A stretch of 64,000 bases of DNA. It comes from Acidimicrobiia bacterium (GTDB lineage: Bacteria > Actinomycetota > Acidimicrobiia > Spongiisociales > ZC4RG35). Positions 9,611 to 19,571 of the stretch are shown one piece after another. The DNA lies in NCBI GenBank assembly GCA_028285585.1, contig JANQOU010000002.1:329263-393262 (forward strand). The letters run 5' to 3'. Positions within the stretch are counted from its first letter, which is position 1. Every line of letters begins with the position of its first letter. Position numbers and translations under genes: made by a program. The notes beneath the pieces were generated by a model. It ran no database searches, was not told the DNA's origin, and was given only the letters and a program-made list of their open reading frames with translations.

Positions 9611-10309
9611 TCAGGCAGCTTCGACCCAGCGGTCGCCGTAAGTGAAACGTCCTGCCTCGCGAATGAGTGACGGGGCGAGGCCGTAGAGCTCGGCCACGTC
9701 AGTGACAGGAGTCCCGTTGTAGACCAGACGCGCCACGGCACCAGGGCTGATCCCAGTGTCTTCGATCTTTGGCTTCCCGAAGAATCGGTCGGCGTATACA
9801 AGGACATGGTCAATGTCCATCCTCGGTCTGAGGGCATGGGCGATCCCCTCCTCGTAAGAGATCCGCCTGAGTCGCTTCTTGGCCATCTCGTCGAGTTCAA
9901 AGCGGAGCTGCCCGGTCTGGACGACCATGAAAACGTCGACCCCGTACTCCTCTTGGATTCGCCAAACGACTTCAAGGGTTTCTGGGTCTGCGTGAAGGAT
10001 CCGGTCGTCAGAGAAGAGATAGTGGGATTCAGTTCTCTCTCTTATGTCGGCAAGAATTCGACGAAGTCGGCGTAGGGGAATTCCCTCGTCGCGAAATCTT
10101 GAGAGATAGTAAGTCTCGATGAACTCTCCCCAGTTGACCAACGAGTCGAGAGCCTCGGACTCTGCCCGTACTACAGGCTCGTAGGCCCGTCCGCGCCGGT
10201 CGTAGCCGTTGATCCACCTCTGGGCGGTGCCAGCCGTCAGATCGAGTATCCGGTCTACCTCCGGGTAGGTGTAGAGACGGCGCTCGACAAGGGGGAGTTC
10301 CTGGGCCAC
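9611..10309 (-). CDS. vapB45: VapB45-like antitoxin with C-terminal DUF433
   Basis: A 232-aa antitoxin and likely autorepressor. The N-terminal part (YTYPEVDRILDLTAGTAQRWI, about 13-33) is a MerR/HTH-like DNA-binding segment. The C-terminal part (GISPGAVARLVYNG through DVAELYGL) is a DUF433 domain, which is typical of antitoxins. This order and length match VapB45 (Rv2018-type, about 239 aa). It precedes the toxin gene by 12 bases on the same strand, the usual antitoxin-first order. It differs from ordinary VapB proteins, which are 70-90 aa. Confidence 0.72.
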   Translation of the reverse strand: MAQELPLVERRLYTYPEVDRILDLTAGTAQRWINGYDRRGRAYEPVVRAESEALDSLVNWGEFIETYYLSRFRDEGIPLRRLRRILADIRERTESHYLFSDDRILHADPETLEVVWRIQEEYGVDVFMVVQTGQLRFELDEMAKKRLRRISYEEGIAHALRPRMDIDHVLVYADRFFGKPKIEDTGISPGAVARLVYNGTPVTDVAELYGLAPSLIREAGRFTYGDRWVEAA

Positions 10310-10348
10310 GAAGATCAGTGTATGACGAGACGAGTACAGAAAGCTGAA

Positions 10349-10405
10349 TCATCTATGCACTGCCCATGTGCACCCGATGACGTGGGCAAGGTCGTTTCGC
10401 TTCAC
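10349..10405 (-). pseudogene. Stump of a nucleotidyltransferase-type toxin gene
   Basis: An 18-codon frame starting at a GTG that overlaps the regulator's stop (GTGA). It reads VKRNDLAHVIG, then loses sense and stops at TGA. From memory, partners of this type of HTH_17 antitoxin begin with a very similar helix (M-x-R-x-x-L-A-H-V-hydrophobic), so this looks like the 5' end of a toxin gene whose remainder was deleted, placing the VapBC45-like pair directly after it. The family recall is the weak point. Confidence 0.35.
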
Positions 10406-10935
10406 CCTTTCGACGACCGATCGTGAGCGTTCCATGCCTCGAGAAGAGCTGTTCTCTCTTCATCGGAGAGGACTCCCGCGAAGGGCGTGTTTTGCCTCAG
10501 CTCCCTCCCGTACGGCGACCGGCTTGTCATTGCACTTAGAAGATCGGGCACCGATCCCCCAAGAAGGCGCTGCCATTCGTCCAGCCAAGAGAGCGCTCGT
10601 CCCCGAGCACGAGCCCGCATTCTCTCCAGGTTGCCAAGCGCGACGGTGCGCGTTCTGTCTGGATTGGCAACAACCTTTCCAGCTACTCCGTATGAAAGCC
10701 AAAGGCTTCGACGTTGGTCCCTGGTCAGTCGCAGAGTGCGGTCAGCAAGAGCATCCACGTCGCTTCGACGTATCCGCCTATGAGTACCGACTGTGACATA
10801 GGGCAGATCACCTCGGTTGCAGAGATCGACTACATGCTGACGAGACGAATTGAGAATCTGAGCCGCCTCCCCAGTAGTAAGCAGCACCTCCTCATGTGCC
10901 TCATCTATTTGCGCCTGCGCTAGGTGCCGTCTCAT
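10402..10935 (-). CDS. Excisionase-type HTH_17 DNA-binding protein, antitoxin-like
   Basis: A 177-aa protein. I chose ATG 10935 because the longer frame would start inside the palindromic operator. Residues about 18-62 form an HTH_17/MerR-like domain (LLTTGEAAQILNSSRQHVVD ... YVTVGTHRRIRRSDVDAL). The C-terminal half has arginine-rich helices and ends with the pattern RQNTPFAGVLSDEERTALLEAW, which I associate with antitoxins paired with nucleotidyltransferase or PIN toxins. The expected partner downstream seems to be a stump. It probably represses its own promoter through the inverted repeat 17 bases upstream. Confidence 0.7.
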   Translation of the reverse strand: MRRHLAQAQIDEAHEEVLLTTGEAAQILNSSRQHVVDLCNRGDLPYVTVGTHRRIRRSDVDALADRTLRLTRDQRRSLWLSYGVAGKVVANPDRTRTVALGNLERMRARARGRALSWLDEWQRLLGGSVPDLLSAMTSRSPYGRELRQNTPFAGVLSDEERTALLEAWNAHDRSSKG

Positions 10936-10951
10936 GCCAAACACCTTAGGT

Positions 10952-11005
10952 TTCAAACACAAAAAACACAATATAGCGCCATATATTGCGTTTCTTGTGT
11001 TTCAA
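10952..11005. promoter_or_regulatory. 24-bp-arm inverted repeat, probable operator of the HTH_17 gene
   Basis: Arms 10952-10975 and 10982-11005 match at 21 of 24 positions around a 6-base centre (GCGCCA). Each arm holds AAACACAA, then AAAC, then CAATATA. It is strongly AT-rich in a GC-rich chromosome and sits just upstream of ATG 10935, where an autorepressor would bind. Confidence 0.75.
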
Positions 11006-11369
11006 AGAGAGGGCTAGGTTGACTGCCATTGAAAGGACACCGTGACCGCGTCGAGCGGACCAGACTGCTGGAGAAGGGACCTTGGCAGGATCAACAGAGG
11101 CGGAGCGGAAGATCGAGGCTATCGGCGGTGACCGCAGGTGGAGCCCGACCAGCAGTCAGAATCACGAGAGATACCTGTCGTGCAGCCATCGTCTCCACGT
11201 CTCCCACTGGGGTAGCCTCGATGGGAGTGGTGAAATCGCACATCAACGCCACCCATATCCCCCAGCAGATCGGTGTGACTACTCAGTGCGAATTGTTGGT
11301 CTCTGGAGGAGACTGGAGACCCCACTTGTTCAATGAGTCGGGTTTGCGGTCGGATCTGGAGGGGTAGCT
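11006..11369. other. Region with open frames but no convincing gene
   Basis: Two overlapping plus-strand frames (11029-11367 and 11082-11336) are open, but their products show no domain, signal or family pattern. Neither has a better ribosome site than the lipoprotein start that follows (GGAGGGG, 5 bases before GTG 11370). It may be decayed coding DNA. Confidence 0.35.
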
Positions 11370-11861
11370 GTGCGGTACGTGACCGAAATGCGCAAGAGCG
11401 TGCCGGTTGGCAAGAGTGTGTTCTTGATCGTCCTACTGCTAGCGGCAACAGGATGCAGTGACGTGGTCAACAGCGCTTCGGAGGGCTGTGATGCGACGAT
11501 TCACGATGGGCCACTGCCTGAATGAGCCCTCGACGCCGGAGTCGAAACGGCCCGTCACGTGATCGACGCTCAAGACAAGATCGTCGGTGTCATCTTTCCG
11601 GAGGCCCTCATCGCAGGAGAGCGGTCTGACGGTGCAAGCAACAAGATCCTCTGGATTGTCAAGGACCGGAACGATTCCCACCTCGCAGTTGAGGCTGTTG
11701 CGACGGAATCCTCGAAGGAGGCACCCCTGGTCACCTTTCCCCCCAATTCAGGCCCCGGCGAGATGTATCCGTCGAGCGTCGATGTGCCGGAGCCTGGGTG
11801 TTGGGAGCTGACGCTTTCCTGGGCCAGCGAGACAGCCGTGGTGGAACTAATATACGAGTGA
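11370..11861 (+). pseudogene. Small lipoprotein gene interrupted by an in-frame TGA
   Basis: From GTG 11370 (site GGAGGGG) the frame encodes a lipoprotein signal (VFLIVLLLAATGC) and continues ...TIHDGPLPE, then TGA 11523-11525, then in the same frame ALDAGVETARHVIDAQ and SNKILWIVKDR to TGA 11861. The two parts form one continuous domain of about 163 aa. In related actinobacterial lipoproteins, as I recall them, GPLP-x is followed by W-A, so TGG (Trp) to TGA is the likely change. As sequenced, only a 51-residue truncated product would be made. UGA decodes as stop elsewhere in this window. Confidence 0.7.
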
Positions 11862-12026
11862 GCATCAGGGGTAACCGGCTCTCTTCGTGAAGGACCGGTG
11901 GCACCTGATCAAGTGGTTCAGGATGAACCGTCGTGCATCAACATTGACGGATGACGCGCCACCAAATGCCATAGCCAAAGAGGCTGGATCTGGAGCAAGT
12001 GCACTCACTATCAGGAGGTTTGTGGG

Positions 12027-12100
12027 TGGAGCTGAGGGGATTTGAACCCCTGACCCCTTGACTGCCAGTCAAGTGCTCTGCCAGGCTGAGCTACAGCCCC
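12027..12100 (-). tRNA. tRNA-Ala (anticodon GGC)
   Basis: A 74-base cloverleaf with acceptor GGGGCTG/CAGCTCC containing the G3-U70 alanine identity pair, anticodon stem CTTGA/TCAAG, loop CTGGCAG (anticodon GGC), and T arm AGGGG/CCCCT. CCA is not encoded. Its 3' end faces the accessory zone. Confidence 0.95.
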
Positions 12101-12156
12101 GTGAGGGATCGGTCAGTCTATTTGGCCCGACCCCCGAAGGTGAAACCTGAGCGTCG

Positions 12157-13296
12157 TCAGCTTCTGCGGAGCGGCTGCCAACTGCGGTAGGTGGCACACC
12201 TCCACAACCACTCGGCGGGCCCGAATCGGAACCGGTCGAGCCAGGCTTTCGACCACCACAGCTGCAAGGCCCAGACCGCAAGGACGAACACGGCGATCAT
12301 CGAGCGAGTCAGGTCGACATCTCCGAGTAGCAGGGTCAGGACCGAGACACCGAGAATCGACTGGGTCAGGTAGTTGGTCAGCGCCATACGGCCGGCAGCT
12401 TTCAAACGAACTTTGAGCGTCGACTCAGCCCGCAGGTTCCACAACACGATCACACCGATGTAGCCGAGAAAGATTGGGATCGTGGCCAACGTGTTGGGCA
12501 CCAACCCGATCAGCGCAACAGCGGGAGCGAAGTCGTTGACGGCCACGAACACGACACCAAGCGCAGCCAGCGGTACTCCGATGCCGAGCCCCCAAACCGC
12601 CATGCGACGGTATGTGTCGACCGGCCGCTCGCCGGTGATGACCTTGGTCAGGTATAGACCAACCCCGATCAGCATCATTCCCACGGCGCGGAGGAAGTAG
12701 TCGGCGAGGAAGAACAGGTCGACCTCATCGCTGCTCACGCCGGCTACGCCCCAGGACGAGCCCAGGCCGGCACCGCCCGTTGGCACCGTTCCTTGAGCCC
12801 ACACTGCCAGCAACGGCGACATCAGCACGGCTGCAGCCCCAATGACGTAGAGCGTCGTCGGGCGGAGACGTCTCATCAGGATCAGGATCGGCGCAGCCAG
12901 GGCGTACACCACCAGGATGTCACCTTCCCAAACCAGCGTGTGCAGCAGTCCAATCAACAGCAGCAGGAAGTTGCGCCACAGGCTGAGCCGTACCGGCCCC
13001 CGTCCTTTCATCTCGGCACGATCAGCGAACAGCACGATCCCGGCTCCGAACAACGCCGAGAACAATCCCATGAACTTCTGGTCGACGAACACCTCGCCAA
13101 AGACACCAACCACCCAGTCGAGCCAGTTGCTGATGCCGTCGAAGCTGATGTTGTTGTAGGCGGCTTCGGCCAGTCCGAACGAGACCGCGTTCATGACCAA
13201 GATGCCCAAGACGGCAACACCCCGGATCAGGTCGAGACTGGTGTTACGGGCCGACTCTTGGGTCGGCGCCGACTGTTCGGTCAGTTGCTCGCTCAT
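12157..13296 (-). CDS. DUF418/YeiB-family membrane protein
   Basis: A 379-aa integral membrane protein with about ten hydrophobic helices. The N-terminus SLDLIRGVAVLGILVMN is the typical start of the DUF418/YeiB group, related to membrane acyltransferases of the HGSNAT type. The later VWEGDILVVYALAAPILIL segment and the C-terminal RFRFGPAEWLWRCATY (the G-P-x-E-W-L-W-R motif) also match. It is the last gene of the TetR operon; its start overlaps the stop of the ABC-like gene (ATGA). Substrate is unknown; lipid or cell-envelope modification is possible. Confidence 0.85.
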   Translation of the reverse strand: MSEQLTEQSAPTQESARNTSLDLIRGVAVLGILVMNAVSFGLAEAAYNNISFDGISNWLDWVVGVFGEVFVDQKFMGLFSALFGAGIVLFADRAEMKGRGPVRLSLWRNFLLLLIGLLHTLVWEGDILVVYALAAPILILMRRLRPTTLYVIGAAAVLMSPLLAVWAQGTVPTGGAGLGSSWGVAGVSSDEVDLFFLADYFLRAVGMMLIGVGLYLTKVITGERPVDTYRRMAVWGLGIGVPLAALGVVFVAVNDFAPAVALIGLVPNTLATIPIFLGYIGVIVLWNLRAESTLKVRLKAAGRMALTNYLTQSILGVSVLTLLLGDVDLTRSMIAVFVLAVWALQLWWSKAWLDRFRFGPAEWLWRCATYRSWQPLRRS

Positions 13297-14168
13297 CCTT
13301 CGACGACTTCAGCTTCAGAAGACTGGCTGAGACGACGGGAGATCTCGGTGAGACGGATCGCTTGCTGGACATGCAACGGCATGGCCATCAAGCCCTGCAC
13401 GTAGTCGAAGACATACATCAAGGCTGAGATCACGAATCCAGCCTCGATCCCACCGGTCACCAAAGCCAGCGGCGTGTAAGCGATCAGGCCGATCACACCG
13501 ACGAAGAACAGTGAGAAGTTCCAGGTCTCCAGATCGGAAAGCCGGATGTTCCAGTTCATCAGCTGGGAGTAGTGGTGAGCCAGGCCGCTCTTGCTGCCGT
13601 CAGCTATTGCTTCGACCTGACGCTCCAACTCGTCGTTGTAGCCGGTGTTGAGACGCAAGTTGAGGCGGCCGGTCACGATGTAGATGAGCGCCGCGATCAC
13701 CGCCAGGCCGAGTGAGGCCAAGAACACCTGGATGTCGATCGACGCCAGGATGATCAGCGTCCCGACAACCGAGATGACCGCTGCGACGATCTCTGGCATC
13801 GAGTTCTCCATGAACTCGACGAACTCGGTGAGCAGGTTCGACCGCGCCGTGATCTTGGAAACGTTGGTGCCGCGCTTCTTCTCGTTCTCGACCATCTCGA
13901 CGGCAACCGTCTTGTAGATGCTGGCGTAGGTCCTGGTGTCATAGAAACGCCGGCTAGAGCCCACCACCAACGCGGCGACACCGAGCCCGGCGAGTGCGAT
14001 CACCCCGCCGTAGTTGTCGTCGACCAGGTCGTTGACAGCCAGACCGATGAACAACGGGAACAGCAGAGTGAGGAGTGCTTCCACCAGCACGATCCCCAGC
14101 GTCACCGATATTCGCCAGCGGAACCTCTTGGTCATCGACCACAGCGACAGGTTCTTCATCTCACTCAC
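13293..14168 (-). CDS. ABC transporter six-helix membrane domain without ATPase
   Basis: A 291-aa protein with about six transmembrane helices in the arrangement of an ABC-exporter membrane domain (PF13748-like), opening with RFRWRISVTLGIVLVEALLTLLFPLFIGLAVNDL. There is no Walker A, signature or Walker B sequence, and no ATPase gene in the operon. Either an ATPase elsewhere serves it or it has a non-transport role. It overlaps both neighbours by 4 bases, so translation of the three genes is coupled. Confidence 0.8.
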   Translation of the reverse strand: MSEMKNLSLWSMTKRFRWRISVTLGIVLVEALLTLLFPLFIGLAVNDLVDDNYGGVIALAGLGVAALVVGSSRRFYDTRTYASIYKTVAVEMVENEKKRGTNVSKITARSNLLTEFVEFMENSMPEIVAAVISVVGTLIILASIDIQVFLASLGLAVIAALIYIVTGRLNLRLNTGYNDELERQVEAIADGSKSGLAHHYSQLMNWNIRLSDLETWNFSLFFVGVIGLIAYTPLALVTGGIEAGFVISALMYVFDYVQGLMAMPLHVQQAIRLTEISRRLSQSSEAEVVEG

Positions 14169-14743
14169 GCGGCGTCTCCCAACGTCTCGATCAACCGGTC
14201 AGCTGCAACACGCAGACCGACCACCAACTCCTTCTGCTCGGCACCCACCACTTCTGCGGCCAGGGCCATCCCCCACACTCCTACGCCGACCACATCTGTG
14301 GAGGCGTCAGCGGCAGCGGGGAAAGCGAGTCTCAGCTCTTCAATGAGCGACTTGAGGACCTCCCCCACCAACTCCTCCACAAGCGCGTACGCCTCGGGGA
14401 AGTCGCCCGACGAGCGCGATACCGAGTCGAACAGCGCAAGCTCGAAGGCGTCGCCTTCGGTCTCGAAGATCAAATCGACGAAACGACCGAGACGCTTGGC
14501 ACCCGACTGAGCATCACGGACCTCTTGCAGCTCCACCCTGTACTCGTCGACGGTGCGCACCGTCAGGGCATTGACCAGATCTTCCTTGCTCCCCACGTAG
14601 TGGCGGATGATGCTCTTGTGCACACCGGCACCATCGGCAACGTCCTGCAACGACGTCGCAGCCACCCCGCTCTTGCCTATGCAGTCGGCGAAAGCGTCAA
14701 GTATCTGGGCGGTTCTCTCCTCTGTGAGATCAGGGCGAGGCAT
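14165..14743 (-). CDS. TetR-family transcriptional repressor
   Basis: A 192-aa regulator. Residues 8-55 (LTEERTAQILDAFADCIG ... VADGAGVHKSIIRHYVGSKEDLV) form the TetR helix-turn-helix. The C-terminal helical ligand-binding part is variable, as usual. It heads an operon with the ABC-like and DUF418 proteins, which suggests it senses a compound handled by those membrane proteins. A perfect palindrome over its own promoter, 8 bases before the ATG, indicates autorepression. The ATG at 14743 lies so close to the predicted transcription start that the mRNA is nearly leaderless. Confidence 0.9.
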   Translation of the reverse strand: MPRPDLTEERTAQILDAFADCIGKSGVAATSLQDVADGAGVHKSIIRHYVGSKEDLVNALTVRTVDEYRVELQEVRDAQSGAKRLGRFVDLIFETEGDAFELALFDSVSRSSGDFPEAYALVEELVGEVLKSLIEELRLAFPAAADASTDVVGVGVWGMALAAEVVGAEQKELVVGLRVAADRLIETLGDAA

Positions 14744-14750
14744 ATCGGGT

Positions 14751-14783
14751 GTTGATTATACGCTTGTATAATCAACGTCTCAA
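14751..14783 (-). promoter_or_regulatory. TetR promoter with embedded perfect operator
   Basis: Minus-strand -35 TTGAGA (14778-14783), 17-base spacer, -10 TATAAT (14755-14760). A perfect 11-bp inverted repeat (GTTGATTATAC / GTATAATCAAC, 14751-14761 and 14766-14776) covers the -10 box. Transcription would start near 14748, about 5 bases before the ATG. Confidence 0.85.
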
Positions 14784-14784
14784 C

Positions 14785-15126
14785 TCAGCCGTCGCTGGCT
14801 ACGGGCTCCTCCCAGCCAATGCGCTCCGAGTCACCCCACAAACGCTCCAGCGAATAGAACTCACGGGCGCTCTCCTGGAACAGGTGGATGATGATGTCGC
14901 CGTAGTCGACAAGGACCCACTCCGCCTCCGAGCTGCCCTCGACACGAAGCGGCTTCATCTCGAGGTTGAGTTTCAGCTTCTCCTCGACACGCTCGGCAAG
15001 AGCTTGAACGTGGGGCCGGGAGGTGCCGGTGGCGATCACGAACACGTCGGACAGAAAGAACGACTCTTCGACATCGAGCAGCACTATGTCTCTCCCCTTG
15101 GCATCGAAGATGGCGTCTGCCGCCAT
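14785..15126 (-). CDS. rsfS: Ribosomal silencing factor RsfS
   Basis: A 113-aa member of the Iojap/RsfS family, which binds ribosomal protein L14 and blocks subunit joining in slow growth. Family motifs are RDIVLLDV, DVFVIATGTS, the EGSSEAEWVLVDYGDIIIHLF core and REFYSLERLW. ATG 15126 cuts the N-terminal helix short. The same frame continues upstream (SVDLAKM...) to a GTA codon at 15151-15153 that sits 5 bases after a perfect AAGGAG, with no ATG/GTG/TTG in between, so the true start may lie upstream. It is downstream of nadD, the common arrangement. Confidence 0.9.
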   Translation of the reverse strand: MAADAIFDAKGRDIVLLDVEESFFLSDVFVIATGTSRPHVQALAERVEEKLKLNLEMKPLRVEGSSEAEWVLVDYGDIIIHLFQESAREFYSLERLWGDSERIGWEEPVASDG

Positions 15127-15196
15127 CTTGGCCAGATCGACACTCTGCTCTACGACCGCTCCTTCACAACTGTGGAATCCAGCACTCTAGGTACCT

Positions 15197-15787
15197 CTAG
15201 TCCCTAGGTGCCTGGCGGCGATCCGGGTAGAGACCGTTCTCGGCGATGTAGTAGTGGACCGCACCGTGGAGCAGCCAGCGGCAAGGCTGGCCGTCCCTGG
15301 TCAGGTTCCTGATGTCGGTGCTGGAGATCTCGAGGACGGCCATGTCCAAGAAGACGGCATCGGGAAGGGTGTCGGCCACAGCCATCGAATCGGTCCCCGG
15401 CCGGGGCACCACCAGGATCGTCGCGCGCTGTGTCACCAGCTCGTGCCGATCCCACGTCTCGAGGCCGAGTGCGGCATCGGCACCCAAGATGAGAAACAGC
15501 TCCTCGTCGTCGGGGAAGCTCTCCAGAGTGTCGGCGGTGTACGTGGCGCCGTCACGAGACACCTCACGGTCGTCGACGTCAAAGCCTTCCAGCCCCTCGA
15601 CGGCCAGCCTGGTCATCTCCAGCCTGGTTGCCGCCGGGGAGAGATCTCTATCGGCTTTCTGCCAGGGATCGCCTGCCGGGATGAACAACACCCGGTCCAA
15701 CTCGGCCTGATGCAACGCCGTCTCTCCGGCGTGGAGGTGGGCGATGTGAATCGGGTCGAACGTCCCCCCCAGTATCCCTGTGCGCAC
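15197..15787 (-). CDS. nadD: Nicotinate-nucleotide adenylyltransferase
   Basis: Makes deamido-NAD from nicotinate mononucleotide and ATP. I chose GTG 15787, which gives the family N-terminus VRTGILGGTFDPIHIAHLH with the nucleotidyltransferase GGTFDPxHxAH motif. The C-terminal ISSTDIR motif (SxTxxR) is present. Length of about 196 aa fits the family, whereas the longer frame adds 42 unrelated residues. The 5' end overlaps the C-terminal part of the upstream M23-like frame by 140 bases in another frame. rsfS follows. Confidence 0.93.
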   Translation of the reverse strand: MRTGILGGTFDPIHIAHLHAGETALHQAELDRVLFIPAGDPWQKADRDLSPAATRLEMTRLAVEGLEGFDVDDREVSRDGATYTADTLESFPDDEELFLILGADAALGLETWDRHELVTQRATILVVPRPGTDSMAVADTLPDAVFLDMAVLEISSTDIRNLTRDGQPCRWLLHGAVHYYIAENGLYPDRRQAPRD

Positions 15788-16238
15788 GAGATCGAGGATA
15801 GGGCCGGGGAGGCGTGACCAGGCGGAGCGCCCGTGTGATATCGGTGTCGACACATCCCAAGTGGCGTTCAGGATCCACATACCGGCCCTTGATCCGGAGG
15901 GAGAGATGAACACCCGGTCTCCCCCGCTCCAGGCCTGCGGTGCCGATCACCGAACCGCGCTTGACCCACTCGCCGCGCACCACTCCCACCGTTTCCAGAT
16001 ACGAGGCAGAAAGCTTCACGCCCGGGACCGGCTCGATGGTCACCGACTTGGTGCCGGCCACCGAGCCGGCAAAGGTGACACGCCCCGTGGCCGGTGCCTT
16101 GACCGGGTCACCGAGTTTCGCTGCGAAATCCACACCCCAATGGCCCGAGTATTGGCCGTTCGGGGAATACGGCTCGATCACCGCCCCGTTCACCGGAGCA
16201 GAGATGCAAACGGCTGCGATGGCCATCACCAAGAACAA
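15648..16238 (-). CDS. Degenerate M23 (LytM-like) secreted protein
   Basis: TTG 16238 is the likely start, 5 bases after GGAGG, giving the signal peptide FLVMAIAAVCISAPVNGA. The mature part is an M23 beta-sheet domain: GHWGVDFAA (H33, D37), GDPVKAPATGRVTFAG, GEWVKRGSVIG, GVHLSLRIKG, VDP. In active M23 enzymes the last motif is H-x-H; here it is H111-L-S113, so one zinc ligand is missing and endopeptidase activity is doubtful. The frame runs on about 70 low-complexity Arg/Pro-rich residues into nadD, so the end may be affected by a frameshift. Confidence 0.65.
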   Translation of the reverse strand: MFLVMAIAAVCISAPVNGAVIEPYSPNGQYSGHWGVDFAAKLGDPVKAPATGRVTFAGSVAGTKSVTIEPVPGVKLSASYLETVGVVRGEWVKRGSVIGTAGLERGRPGVHLSLRIKGRYVDPERHLGCVDTDITRALRLVTPPRPYPRSRAHRDTGGDVRPDSHRPPPRRRDGVASGRVGPGVVHPGRRSLAESR

Positions 16239-16328
16239 CTCCACCTCCCCTGCTGTCAACGTATCTACTGAGAATTACGACCGCCAGGGGGTTGGCCATT
16301 ACCTTGGGCCGCTGCACGAAAGGAACCG

Positions 16329-19517
<3,189 letters not shown>

Positions 19518-19571
19518 CAGCTCAGGTTATGACCCGGATGTTTCGACGGTGTTTCATCGCTTGGCCGAAGC

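Noticed and set aside
11523-11525. Selenocysteine or UGA recoding at the in-frame TGA
   Set aside because: Release factor 2 is encoded here, many genes end in TGA, I see no selenocysteine-type structure after the codon, and the residue expected is Trp.
12027-12100. Attachment-site duplication of the tRNA-Ala 3' end
   Set aside because: I looked for the T-arm and acceptor sequence elsewhere in 1.8-12 kb and found no second copy, and there is no integrase gene.
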